6,815 nt of DNA from Limnoglobus sp. (GTDB lineage: Bacteria; Planctomycetota; Planctomycetia; Gemmatales; Gemmataceae): NCBI GenBank assembly GCA_025353985.1, contig JANXNT010000536.1, forward strand, positions 1-6,815, in the 5' to 3' direction. Shown one piece after another: positions 1 to 6,521 of this stretch; the stretch's first letter is position 1, and every line of letters begins with the position of its first letter. Position numbers and translations under genes: made by a program. The notes below the pieces were generated by a model. That model did no database searches, was not told where the DNA came from, and worked only from the letters and a program-made list of their open reading frames with translations.

Positions 1-13
1 CGATACTGAGCGG

Positions 14-1336
14 TCAGATCAGTTCGCGTATTGGCAGGGCGCTGTCTTCGATCAGATATTGGGGGCGGCCGGTCAGGTCCGGGAGTGTCGCCTTGGTCGC
101 GTCGATGCCGAGGTTGTGGTAGAGCGTGGCATAGAGTTCGCCGAACGTGACGGGGCGGCTTGCGGCCTCGCCGGCGATCTTGTCTGTCGAACCGATGACT
201 TGCCCCATCGTCATGCCACCGCCTGCCATCAGGGCGCAGTTCACTTGTGGCCAGTGATCGCGACCGACCTGCGTGCTAATCTTCGGCGTTCTGCCGAACT
301 CGCCCATCACGATCACCGTGCAATCCTTGTCGAGTCCGCGATCGTGTAAATCTTCGACCAGCGCACTGACGCACTTGTCGAACGGCGGAAAGTCTTCGGC
401 TTCGCGCTTGAAGATGGTGTTGTTCGCGCCACCGTGCCAGTCCCATTTGCTGTAATTCAAGGTGACTACGCGGGCACCGGCTTCGATGAGACGCCGCGCC
501 ATCAGCAGGCTTTGCGGGACGCGCGGTGCGCCGTTGTCGTCCATAAAAATCTTTGGGTCGCCGGTGCCATATCGTTCGAGCACCTTATTCGGTTCACGAG
601 ATAAATCGAGTGCGTCGGCGACACGCGACGATGTCAGTAGCCCGAATGCCTGCTCGGTGAATGCGTCCATTCCCTTCAACGCGCCCGTCGCATCGGCATC
701 GCGGCGCATATCGTCGAACCGGTTGAGGAGCGTCTTGCGGTCGGCGAGCCGGTTCACCGCGATCCCACGCAGCACCATGTCGTCGCGGGTCTGGCCCATC
801 GCGCGAAACGGTGCCAGTGCTGGCCCGAGGAAACCGGGGCCAGGCTCGTTGTACGGACCGTGCGTGCAGGTGTAACAGAGGCTGAAGTACGGCGGCACCG
901 AGGGATCGATTGGCCCCTTCAACTTGGCCACCGCCGAGCCGAATTGCGGCCAGCCACCCGCCGGTGTCGGCTTCCGAGGGTTGTGGCCGTTATACACCTG
1001 CGTCGCATCGTGATCGGCTTGATTCCCAATCAGCGAGCGGACGATCGTGAGTTTGTCCATGATCTTCGCAAGTTGCGGCAGCGCTTCGCAAATCTGGATC
1101 CCCAGCACCTTCGTCGGGATCGGTTTCCACGGCCCCGCGATCTCTTTCGGTGCGTCGGGTTTTAAGTCGAAGAGATCCTGGTGCGGTGGCCCGCCCACGA
1201 GGTAAACGAGAATCACCGACTTGGGATTCGAGCGAACGCCCGCTGTCGACTCGGCACGTAACAGCCCCGGCAATGTCAGGCCACCGAGGCCGAGCGAACC
1301 GATCTGGAGAAAGCTGCGTCGGTTAAAACGGGGCAT
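14..1336 (-). CDS. Secreted DUF1501 family protein with Tat signal
   Basis: Product of 440 residues with the DUF1501 (COG4102) pattern throughout. The N-terminus reads NRRSFLQ (residues 5-11), a good twin-arginine motif, followed by a glycine/leucine-rich hydrophobic stretch and a likely cleavage after LLRA (about residue 28), so export by Tat to the periplasm or cell surface is expected. Visible family motifs are GGPPHQDLFD near 48-57, WDWH near 298-301, GEFGRTP near 345-351, GRDHWP near 358-363 and a C-terminal LPDLTGRPQYLI near 418-429. The family is, from memory, related to the alkaline phosphatase/sulfatase fold, but no substrate is established. I chose the ATG at 1336; an in-frame GTG at 1387 would add 17 polar residues before the Tat motif and is less likely. 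Planctomycete DUF1501 genes often follow a DUF1549/DUF1553 gene. Here the upstream neighbour is instead a divergent GTPase gene, and what lies downstream is outside the window. The family call is secure; the function is unknown. Confidence 0.93.
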   Translation of the reverse strand: MPRFNRRSFLQIGSLGLGGLTLPGLLRAESTAGVRSNPKSVILVYLVGGPPHQDLFDLKPDAPKEIAGPWKPIPTKVLGIQICEALPQLAKIMDKLTIVRSLIGNQADHDATQVYNGHNPRKPTPAGGWPQFGSAVAKLKGPIDPSVPPYFSLCYTCTHGPYNEPGPGFLGPALAPFRAMGQTRDDMVLRGIAVNRLADRKTLLNRFDDMRRDADATGALKGMDAFTEQAFGLLTSSRVADALDLSREPNKVLERYGTGDPKIFMDDNGAPRVPQSLLMARRLIEAGARVVTLNYSKWDWHGGANNTIFKREAEDFPPFDKCVSALVEDLHDRGLDKDCTVIVMGEFGRTPKISTQVGRDHWPQVNCALMAGGGMTMGQVIGSTDKIAGEAASRPVTFGELYATLYHNLGIDATKATLPDLTGRPQYLIEDSALPIRELI

Positions 1337-1470
1337 GGAAAACTCGGGTAAAGTGATGCGAGTGCGGTGGGTAGGATGAGTTTCCACGCATTTGAAGTGG
1401 AAGTCAATAGATTTTTGATGTGCGTGAAGCGAATCGCATTCCTACGCCACACTTAACCGCGAACCAGAAC
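1337..1470. promoter_or_regulatory. Divergent intergenic spacer with weak promoter candidates
   Basis: This spacer separates the starts of the minus-strand DUF1501 gene and the plus-strand GTPase gene, so it should carry promoters for both. On the minus strand TTGACT (1407 down to 1402) matches five of six bases of a -35 box, but the best -10 at 17 bases spacing is poor (GAAACT). On the plus strand TTGAAG (1392-1397) followed after 16 bases by TTTGAT (1414-1419) is a weak sigma70-like pair. It would give a leader of about 45 bases to the ATG at 1471. The stretch 1401-1419 is noticeably AT-richer than its surroundings. These assignments are visual only. Confidence 0.3.
1382..1402. repeat. Short inverted repeat in divergent promoter region
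   Basis: TTCCAC (1382-1387) and GTGGAA (1397-1402) form a perfect 6-bp inverted repeat around a 9-base spacer. It sits between the two divergent genes and touches the minus-strand -35 candidate. It could be an operator for a dimeric regulator acting on one or both genes. A repeat this short can also occur by chance. Confidence 0.3.
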
Positions 1471-2823
1471 ATGATGCCGCTGTTCCGCCTTAACACGACC
1501 GAGTGCCGCGTGGGTATCGTTGGCCAGTACAACGCGGGCAAAACTGTGTTGCTGACGTCGCTGATTAACCACCTGCAAGACCACGACCCCGAACGCTTCG
1601 CGCTCGGTTCGACGAACACGCGGATTCGCAAGTTCGAGAAATTGGCGTGCGATGCGGGTTGGGCGGAGTTCCCGTTTGCGAAGCACCGCGACTCGCTCGT
1701 TCACGCCGGAAGTTGGCCCGAAAAAACCAGCGACCGCTACCAGTACACCTGCCGTTTCGAGCGAAGCGACTGGAACTTCAGCGATGTCGTGCTGAAGTTG
1801 TTCGACCTGCCCGGCGAGCGTGTCGCCGATGCCGCAATGCTCGGCCGCAGCTATGCGGATTGGTCCGATCACACCTTGAGTCATTTGCAAAGCGACACGC
1901 CGTACCGCGAACAATGTCTGCCTTTCCTGCAAGCGATATTGCAACCGAACGCGACGGAAATCGAGTTGGTCGAAAGCTACAAACTCGCGCTCGCGAATCT
2001 GATCCTTTCGTACAAACCGCTGATTTCGCCATCGACATTCTTACTCGATAAGACTGGCAACAAAGCGCGCCCGGCGGATGCGACGACTCTCGCCAAAAGT
2101 CGTATCTGCGGCCTCGATGCCTCGAAGCAGTTCACGCCGTTGCCACCCGCGTTGCGCGAGACGCCGACGGGAAAATTGTTTGTCTTGCATTACGACGAGT
2201 ACCGCACCGAGATCGTCGAACATTTCCTGAGCGCACTGCGGTCGTGCCATGCCTTGATCGTGATGCTCGATATCCCGATGTTGCTCGCGGGTGGCGTGGG
2301 CATGTACGACGACAATCGCCAAATGGTCAACGACTTGTTCCACGTTCTCGAACCCGGCGAAAACCTACTTGGCACGAGCGTTCGGCACCTCTCGAAGTTA
2401 TTTTTACCGCGCGAAATGCGGCCATCGTGGATCACGCGCGTGGCGTTCGTCGCGCCGAAACTCGACTTGATCCACCCTGGCGATCGCGACCGGGCACTGC
2501 ACCTTTTACGGCGGATGGTGGGAAAAGTCGCCGCCGACCGCGATGGCATGCACCACGAATTTTTCCCGTGTTCCGCAGTCGTTTCGACGAAGCCCGACGA
2601 AAAATCGCTGATCGGCGTGCCACTCCGCGATGCGTCCGGCAAGAAAATCGCACCTGGCCTCGAGCAGCGATTCACACCCTCGACCGTGCCAACCGATTGG
2701 CCCCGAAGTTGGGAACCCGGCGAGTACGCTTTCCCCGAAGTGTACCCCGTCGTCCCACGCCGAAAGGACTGCCCACCCGAACAAATCAACCTCGACCGCG
2801 TGTTGACGTTCGTGCTGGGTTAG
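1471..2823 (+). CDS. YcjX-like P-loop GTPase (DUF463)
   Basis: Product of 450 residues, close to the 465 of E. coli YcjX. A Walker A motif GQYNAGKT lies at residues 18-25. A switch/Walker B-like segment FDLPGE at 111-116 is followed by an MLGRSYADWS block (123-132), which matches the YcjX pattern DYPGE...ML..DY..WS. Later landmarks also fit in order: an IVMLDIPMLLAGG strand (263-275) like the VLVDCLQPLNSG of YcjX; APKLD (328-332) where a G4 TKxD motif would sit; a SAVVSTKPD region (368-376); and a C-terminal INLDRVLTFVLG. YcjX proteins bind and hydrolyse GTP and belong to the phage-shock (Psp) regulon in Proteobacteria; their cellular role is poorly defined. No signal peptide or membrane segment is seen, so it is probably cytoplasmic or peripheral. 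I chose ATG 1471 (a second ATG follows at 1474) because it gives the usual short lead before the G1 strand. An in-frame GTG at 1420 would add 17 unconserved residues. No start has a clear Shine-Dalgarno. The next gene encodes a membrane protein and may be its partner. Confidence 0.85.
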   Translation: MMPLFRLNTTECRVGIVGQYNAGKTVLLTSLINHLQDHDPERFALGSTNTRIRKFEKLACDAGWAEFPFAKHRDSLVHAGSWPEKTSDRYQYTCRFERSDWNFSDVVLKLFDLPGERVADAAMLGRSYADWSDHTLSHLQSDTPYREQCLPFLQAILQPNATEIELVESYKLALANLILSYKPLISPSTFLLDKTGNKARPADATTLAKSRICGLDASKQFTPLPPALRETPTGKLFVLHYDEYRTEIVEHFLSALRSCHALIVMLDIPMLLAGGVGMYDDNRQMVNDLFHVLEPGENLLGTSVRHLSKLFLPREMRPSWITRVAFVAPKLDLIHPGDRDRALHLLRRMVGKVAADRDGMHHEFFPCSAVVSTKPDEKSLIGVPLRDASGKKIAPGLEQRFTPSTVPTDWPRSWEPGEYAFPEVYPVVPRRKDCPPEQINLDRVLTFVLG

Positions 2824-2945
2824 GCTTCGTCAGCCACGTTTGCCACGCTTCTGTGGCTCGAACTGTTTCCCTTGGGGGGGCGTACTGCTAGAAAGCCACC
2901 ATCTTCTATTTGCGTTGTCTTCGGCAACCACAAGGACCGCTCCCG
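2824..2945 (+). other. Intergenic gap with small hairpins, no clear promoter
   Basis: This 122-base gap lies between the GTPase and membrane protein genes. A tight hairpin is possible from GCCAC (2842-2846) and GTGGC (2853-2857) with a 6-base loop; GCCAC also occurs at 2833-2837 and 2895-2899. No T-run follows, so a strong intrinsic terminator is not supported. A run of seven G lies at 2874-2880. A second small stem, GTTGTC (2914-2919) with GGCAAC (2923-2928) and a 3-base loop, ends three bases before the ribosome binding site of the next gene and could affect translation. I saw no convincing -35/-10 pair, so read-through from the GTPase gene is possible. Confidence 0.35.
2932..2936 (+). promoter_or_regulatory. 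Ribosome binding site AAGGA
   Basis: AAGGA is separated by nine bases from the ATG at 2946. It decides the start of the membrane protein gene in favour of that ATG over the in-frame TTG at 2910, which has no such site. Confidence 0.6.
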
Positions 2946-4424
2946 ATGGCTGACTCCCCCAAACTTCCTTCGACCAGCGATTCGACTGGTTATGCCCCGT
3001 ACTCTGTCACGGCGATGCTGGCGGCGGGATTGGCGGGGTTGTTCGCGGTGTTTTTGGTGATACTCGGGCTAATTGCCTTTTGGAACACACAACATTTCGT
3101 GCAGCCGTTGATGTTGGCGATGCCGATGATCGCGCTCGTTCTTTCGTTTGCGGGCCGCCGGCAGATCAAGAGTTCGGAAGGTACGCGGATCGGCTATCCT
3201 CTGTGTAACTTCGCGTGGTGGGTGGCGATGGTCGGCGGGATGGGTTACGCCGCTTACCTGCTGGGCATCGGCTTCGCGGTGCGAACCGATGCGGCGGCGG
3301 CGGTGAAAATTTGGTCGGAGCACGTCGCGAAATCCAACCTCACCGATGCGAATGACGCCGAGTTCTACGAGGCCTTTCGCGGTGTTGCACCAACCGGCCG
3401 TCAGATGTCGATTTCCTACAAATCACCTGCTGCCATCGCCGACACGCAGAAGGTATGGAAAGAAGACCTCGTCATCTTCCGGCAGATCGACGTGATGCGG
3501 ATCGCGCATCGCAACAAAGGGGCCTTCGAAATCGTACCGGGCGGGTTGTCGCAATGGGTACGAGAGCCTTCTGGAGCGCTGAATTGCACGATGAACGCCG
3601 TGATGAAATGCCCCGAAGGTCACTTCGAGTTGACGCTGCAAATGATGCAAGACAAGAACTCGCAGCAAGAAATGACATGGCAAATCGTGCTGCAACCGCA
3701 AGGATTCGTGAAGTCGGCGAAATTGACGAACTACGGCTTCCTGATTCGCGACTTGGAAACCGCCGCCGCAACATACGTCTATCAAGACATGCTTCCCGTA
3801 TTCAGTTTCGGCGGGCAAAACGCGATCGTGTTGCCGACGTTCGCCGGACCGATGTCGAAATCGCCACACGCGCTGTCGCTCATTCAGAAGAGCTTCGGTC
3901 GCATGGCCGCGATCGGTGGAGCGGGCTTCGTTCATCCCGAACCGAATGATTTTTCCGCACAAATCGCCACGCAGTTCTTCACGCCGTTGGATAATTCAGA
4001 AGCCTCCGCCGAGAAGGTGCGAGAACTATACCTGTCCATTTGGCGAGGGACACGCAGTTCGTCGAGTTTGGGACGCATTTCGCCACCGGGGACGATCATC
4101 GCAGAAAACCGCGATACCGCACCGGTACTGACGCTCACCGATAAACTGGCAACGATTAAAGTGCCAATCGAACTCCAAGTGCCGAACGGTGAAAGTAGCC
4201 AGACCGGTGCGCGGGGTGCCGCCATACTCGTGTGCGATGATCCCACATTATTCCAGAAATTAAAAGACGCCCGTGCGGCGGCAGCATCGGAAACGCCAGT
4301 GGAAATGCAAGAACGCAGTTCGGAGTTCTTAACGGTTCCCTGGAAACTGTCGAAGTTTGAATCCGATATGAAGCCTGTGAAGAAGCCGACAGCACCTGGT
4401 GGCGGACCACCGGGGCCACAGTAA
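2946..4424 (+). CDS. Uncharacterised membrane protein, three N-terminal helices plus soluble domain
   Basis: Product of 492 residues that I do not recognise beyond its architecture. A short polar N-terminus (1-18) is followed by three predicted transmembrane segments at about 21-46, 52-70 and 88-112. The basic loop RRQIKSSEGTR (71-81) after the second helix, plus the helix pattern around it, loosely resembles the small DUF4190-type membrane module, but I would not assign that family without a profile search. Residues from about 115 form a large, mostly polar domain with mixed alpha/beta character. Cys214 and Cys222 are the only paired cysteines in it. The protein ends in a basic, proline/glycine-rich tail (about 476-492, KKPTAPGGGPPGPQ), likely disordered. 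The topology of the large domain is undetermined. The start is set by AAGGA nine bases upstream. It follows the YcjX-like GTPase gene by 122 bases and precedes the DUF429 gene by 19 bases, so co-expression with DUF429 is very likely. A role as membrane partner of the GTPase is only inference from position. Confidence 0.85.
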   Translation: MADSPKLPSTSDSTGYAPYSVTAMLAAGLAGLFAVFLVILGLIAFWNTQHFVQPLMLAMPMIALVLSFAGRRQIKSSEGTRIGYPLCNFAWWVAMVGGMGYAAYLLGIGFAVRTDAAAAVKIWSEHVAKSNLTDANDAEFYEAFRGVAPTGRQMSISYKSPAAIADTQKVWKEDLVIFRQIDVMRIAHRNKGAFEIVPGGLSQWVREPSGALNCTMNAVMKCPEGHFELTLQMMQDKNSQQEMTWQIVLQPQGFVKSAKLTNYGFLIRDLETAAATYVYQDMLPVFSFGGQNAIVLPTFAGPMSKSPHALSLIQKSFGRMAAIGGAGFVHPEPNDFSAQIATQFFTPLDNSEASAEKVRELYLSIWRGTRSSSSLGRISPPGTIIAENRDTAPVLTLTDKLATIKVPIELQVPNGESSQTGARGAAILVCDDPTLFQKLKDARAAAASETPVEMQERSSEFLTVPWKLSKFESDMKPVKKPTAPGGGPPGPQ

Positions 4425-4431
4425 ACGCTAC

Positions 4432-4436
4432 GGGAG
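4432..4436 (+). promoter_or_regulatory. Ribosome binding site GGGAG
   Basis: GGGAG lies seven bases before the ATG at 4444, inside the 19-base gap after the membrane protein gene. It supports that ATG over the in-frame upstream codon at 4399, which lies inside the preceding gene. Confidence 0.55.
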
Positions 4437-4443
4437 CACTCCG

Positions 4444-5130
4444 ATGGCCATCGTCGCCGGAATCGATGGCTGTCGCACGGGCTGGATTTGCGCGAGTCTC
4501 GACACCGAGACTCGCACCGTTTCGGTTCAAATCCTATTGCATATCGAAGCCATTCTGCCGACGCTCGCCATCGCGATGATCGACATACCGATCGGCTTGC
4601 CAAACGCCGGTGCACGCGAATGCGACACTCTGGTGCGATGCCTGTTGAAATCGCGGGGCAGTAGTGTGTTCCCCGCACCGATCCGGCCGATGCTTGCTGC
4701 CGAAACTTACGTCGGTGCATGTGGAATTGGCACGAAGGCGGACGGGCGGAAGATTAGCAAACAGACGTGGTTTCTCCTGCCTAAGATTCGCGAAGTCGAT
4801 GCCTTTTTGCTTCAAAAACCAGAGCGTATGTCGCAGTTTTACGAAGTGCATCCAGAACTGAGCTTCTGCGCCTGGAACGATTTCCACCCGATGTCGCACA
4901 GCAAAAAAACAGCGGCGGGGCGTGCGGAGCGAGAAGCCTTGGTGCTTTCGCGATATGGCGAGGCGTATCGTGCCGTATCGCTTCCGAAATCTGCGTATCG
5001 CAACGACGATCTCCTCGATGCGTTTGCCGCACTCTGGACGGCCGAGCGACATTTCGCGGGCACGTCTTGCACGTATCCCGCACTGCCACCACGCGACGAA
5101 ACCGGACTGCCGATGGCGATCACCGCGTGA
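4444..5130 (+). CDS. DUF429 family protein, predicted RNase H-fold nuclease
   Basis: Product of 228 residues, full length for DUF429 (PF04250/COG4923). Its motifs run in family order: GIDGCRTGW (6-14) with acidic Asp8; IDIPIGLP (46-53) with Asp47; the RECDTLVR segment (58-65); SSVFPAPIRPML (73-84); GRKISKQTWFLLPKIREVD (101-119); the EVHPELSF block (134-141); SKKTAAGR (153-160); and NDDLLDAFAALWTAER (187-202) with Asp188, Asp189 and Asp192. The spacing of acidic residues suits an RNase H-like metal site, which is why the family is predicted to contain nucleases; as far as I know no substrate is established. No signal peptide or membrane segment is visible, so it is cytoplasmic. It starts 19 bases after the membrane protein gene with its own GGGAG site, so the two probably share an mRNA. 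It ends just before a dyad element and the ribBA promoter candidate. The family call is strong; nuclease activity is a family prediction only. Confidence 0.92.
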   Translation: MAIVAGIDGCRTGWICASLDTETRTVSVQILLHIEAILPTLAIAMIDIPIGLPNAGARECDTLVRCLLKSRGSSVFPAPIRPMLAAETYVGACGIGTKADGRKISKQTWFLLPKIREVDAFLLQKPERMSQFYEVHPELSFCAWNDFHPMSHSKKTAAGRAEREALVLSRYGEAYRAVSLPKSAYRNDDLLDAFAALWTAERHFAGTSCTYPALPPRDETGLPMAITA

Positions 5131-5160
5131 AATCGTGCGACGATTCGTGAAAGTCGCACG
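5131..5160. repeat. Overlapping inverted repeats between DUF429 gene and ribBA
   Basis: Two overlapping dyads fill this stretch. AATCGT (5131-5136) and ACGATT (5140-5145) are perfect arms around GCG. CGTGCGAC (5134-5141) and GTCGCACG (5153-5160) form a perfect 8-bp inverted repeat with an 11-base loop. The two stems cannot form together. There is no T-run after the larger stem, so a classical intrinsic terminator is not supported. It may be a 3'-end hairpin for the upstream transcript or an operator overlapping the ribBA -35 region. I saw none of the conserved elements of an FMN riboswitch. Confidence 0.55.
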
Positions 5161-5176
5161 GGCGGTACCTTATAAT
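5147..5176 (+). promoter_or_regulatory. Predicted ribBA promoter, close to start codon
   Basis: TATAAT at 5171-5176 is a perfect sigma70 -10 box. GTGAAA at 5147-5152 matches four of six bases of a -35 box at an 18-base spacing. Only six bases separate the -10 box from the ribBA ATG at 5183, so transcription would begin at or within a base or two of the A of ATG, giving a leaderless mRNA. The absence of a Shine-Dalgarno close to that ATG agrees with this. Confidence 0.55.
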
Positions 5177-5182
5177 CTCATA

Positions 5183-6442
5183 ATGAACACGACAGACACT
5201 GCCAGCGTTTTTTGCACGATCGACACCGCGATTGCCGAATTGAAATCGGGGCGGATGATCGTCCTGGTCGACGATGAGCATCGCGAAAACGAAGGCGATC
5301 TCGTGATGGCCGCCGAGGCGATGACGCCCGAGGCCGTCAACTTCATGATTCGCGAAGCCTGCGGACGGCTCTGTGTCTCGTTTGCCAAAGTGCGTGCGGA
5401 GCACCTCGGTTTGGACCTCCTACCCGGCGTGCATCTCGACCCGACCGCTACGCCGTTCACGCACAATTTCGACGCCCGCCACGGTATCGGCACGGGGATC
5501 TCGGCCGCCGACCGTTGCCGTACGATCCGCGTCTGTGCCGATCCGCATTCGAACCCACACGATCTTGCGAAAGACAAAGGACACATGGACGGGCTAATTG
5601 CCCGCGACGGTGGCGTGCTCGTTCGTGCGGGGCACACCGAAGGCAGCGTCGACTTGTGCCGCATGGCAGGGCTGAGAGAAGTGGCGGTGATCTGCGAGAT
5701 TTTGAACGAAGACGGCACAATGGCACGGCTACCGGACCTGCGCGAATACTGCCAAAAACACGCGTTGAAAATGTGTACGATCGCCGACCTGATCGAGTAT
5801 CGGCGTCGCACCGAGAAACTGGTGACGCGGGAAGTCGCGTTGAAATTGCCGACGGATTATGGCGAGTTCGACTTGTTCGCGTATTCGTCGATGGTCGATC
5901 CGGAACCGCACCTCGCCCTGACGATGGGCGGCGTCGGTGGTTCGAAACAAACTGAGCCAATTCTCGTGCGGATGCACAGCGAATGCCTCACCGGCGACGC
6001 ACTGCATTCGGCGAAGTGCGATTGCGGGCCGCAACTTCAGTACGCGATGCAACAGATCGCGAAAGAGGGTCGCGGCGCGATCGTGTACATGCGCCAAGAG
6101 GGCCGCGGCATCGGGTTATTGAATAAGTTGCGTGCTTACAAACTCCAGCAAGAAGAGGGCCTCGATACCGTTGAAGCGAATACGCGACTTGGGTTCGCGC
6201 CCGATCTGCGTCAGTTCGGCATCGGCGCGCAAATCCTACACGATCTCGGCATTCGCGACATTCGCTTGCTCACGAATAACCCTCGAAAAGTCATCGGCCT
6301 CGACGGCTACGGCCTGCGTATCGTCGAGCGTGTGCCGATCCAGATGCAACCGGGCGAGTTCAACCGAAACTACCTGAAAACGAAGAAGGAAAAGCTCGGC
6401 CACATCCTCGAATCGCTCGACGACTACGGCCCCGGCGAGTGA
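5183..6442 (+). CDS. ribBA: RibBA: DHBP synthase / GTP cyclohydrolase II fusion
   Basis: Bifunctional cytoplasmic enzyme of 419 residues for the two entry steps of riboflavin synthesis. The RibB half (about 10-208) converts ribulose 5-phosphate to 3,4-dihydroxy-2-butanone 4-phosphate. It shows DDEHRENEGDL (30-40), GISAADR (105-111), GHTE (150-153) with His151, and CEILNEDGTMAR (171-182) with Glu172. The RibA half (about 215-408) opens GTP to a diaminopyrimidine. It shows RMHSECLTGD (263-272) and CDCG, giving the zinc ligands Cys268, Cys279 and Cys281; RQEGRGIGL (304-312); Tyr319; Asp341 and Arg343, which align with catalytic Asp126/Arg128 of E. coli RibA; and LTNNP (363-367). Both halves therefore look active. 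One local departure is KGHMDGL (132-138), where the E. coli enzyme has PGHVFPL; the histidine is kept. The start at 5183 fits the RibB N-terminus. Reading upstream in frame to 4922 would overlap the DUF429 gene and encode unrelated arginine-rich sequence. A TATAAT six bases upstream suggests separate, leaderless transcription. trpE follows after 79 bases. Confidence 0.97.
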   Translation: MNTTDTASVFCTIDTAIAELKSGRMIVLVDDEHRENEGDLVMAAEAMTPEAVNFMIREACGRLCVSFAKVRAEHLGLDLLPGVHLDPTATPFTHNFDARHGIGTGISAADRCRTIRVCADPHSNPHDLAKDKGHMDGLIARDGGVLVRAGHTEGSVDLCRMAGLREVAVICEILNEDGTMARLPDLREYCQKHALKMCTIADLIEYRRRTEKLVTREVALKLPTDYGEFDLFAYSSMVDPEPHLALTMGGVGGSKQTEPILVRMHSECLTGDALHSAKCDCGPQLQYAMQQIAKEGRGAIVYMRQEGRGIGLLNKLRAYKLQQEEGLDTVEANTRLGFAPDLRQFGIGAQILHDLGIRDIRLLTNNPRKVIGLDGYGLRIVERVPIQMQPGEFNRNYLKTKKEKLGHILESLDDYGPGE

Positions 6443-6521
6443 TCCGTTTCCATTCCCTCGCCATTTTCGTTCGGTTCCCGACAATACGCCTGTTGCTTCC
6501 GTCCATCGTGCCGAGTTGCTC

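Noticed and set aside
2244..2891. 215-codon plus-strand frame inside and beyond the GTPase gene
   Set aside because: Arg/Pro-rich translation in an alternative frame of the YcjX-like gene; that gene explains the region.
3932..4720. 262-codon open frame on the minus strand
   Set aside because: It lies antisense to the membrane protein and DUF429 genes. Its translation is rich in Arg and Ser with no recognisable motif, as expected for a shadow frame in GC-rich DNA.
4903..4909. Run of seven A in the DUF429 gene as a possible frameshift or slippage site
   Set aside because: The reading frame continues through conserved DUF429 motifs on both sides, so no recoding is needed. A similar A7 run lies in trpE at 6751-6757 and is equally unremarkable.
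4922..5182. In-frame upstream extension of ribBA by 87 codons
   Set aside because: It overlaps the well-supported DUF429 gene, encodes arginine-rich sequence without RibB similarity, and the ATG at 5183 fits the family N-terminus.
5131..5182. FMN riboswitch upstream of ribBA
   Set aside because: The gap to the preceding gene is only 52 bases and lacks the conserved multi-stem elements. The predicted promoter also leaves no leader to hold one.
5170..5811. 213-codon minus-strand frame opposite ribBA
   Set aside because: Antisense shadow of the conserved RibB coding sequence; its Ser/Arg-rich product has no domain I can recognise.
6443..6521. Attenuator or terminator between ribBA and trpE
   Set aside because: I found no stem followed by a T-run and no short tryptophan-rich leader peptide in this 79-base gap.
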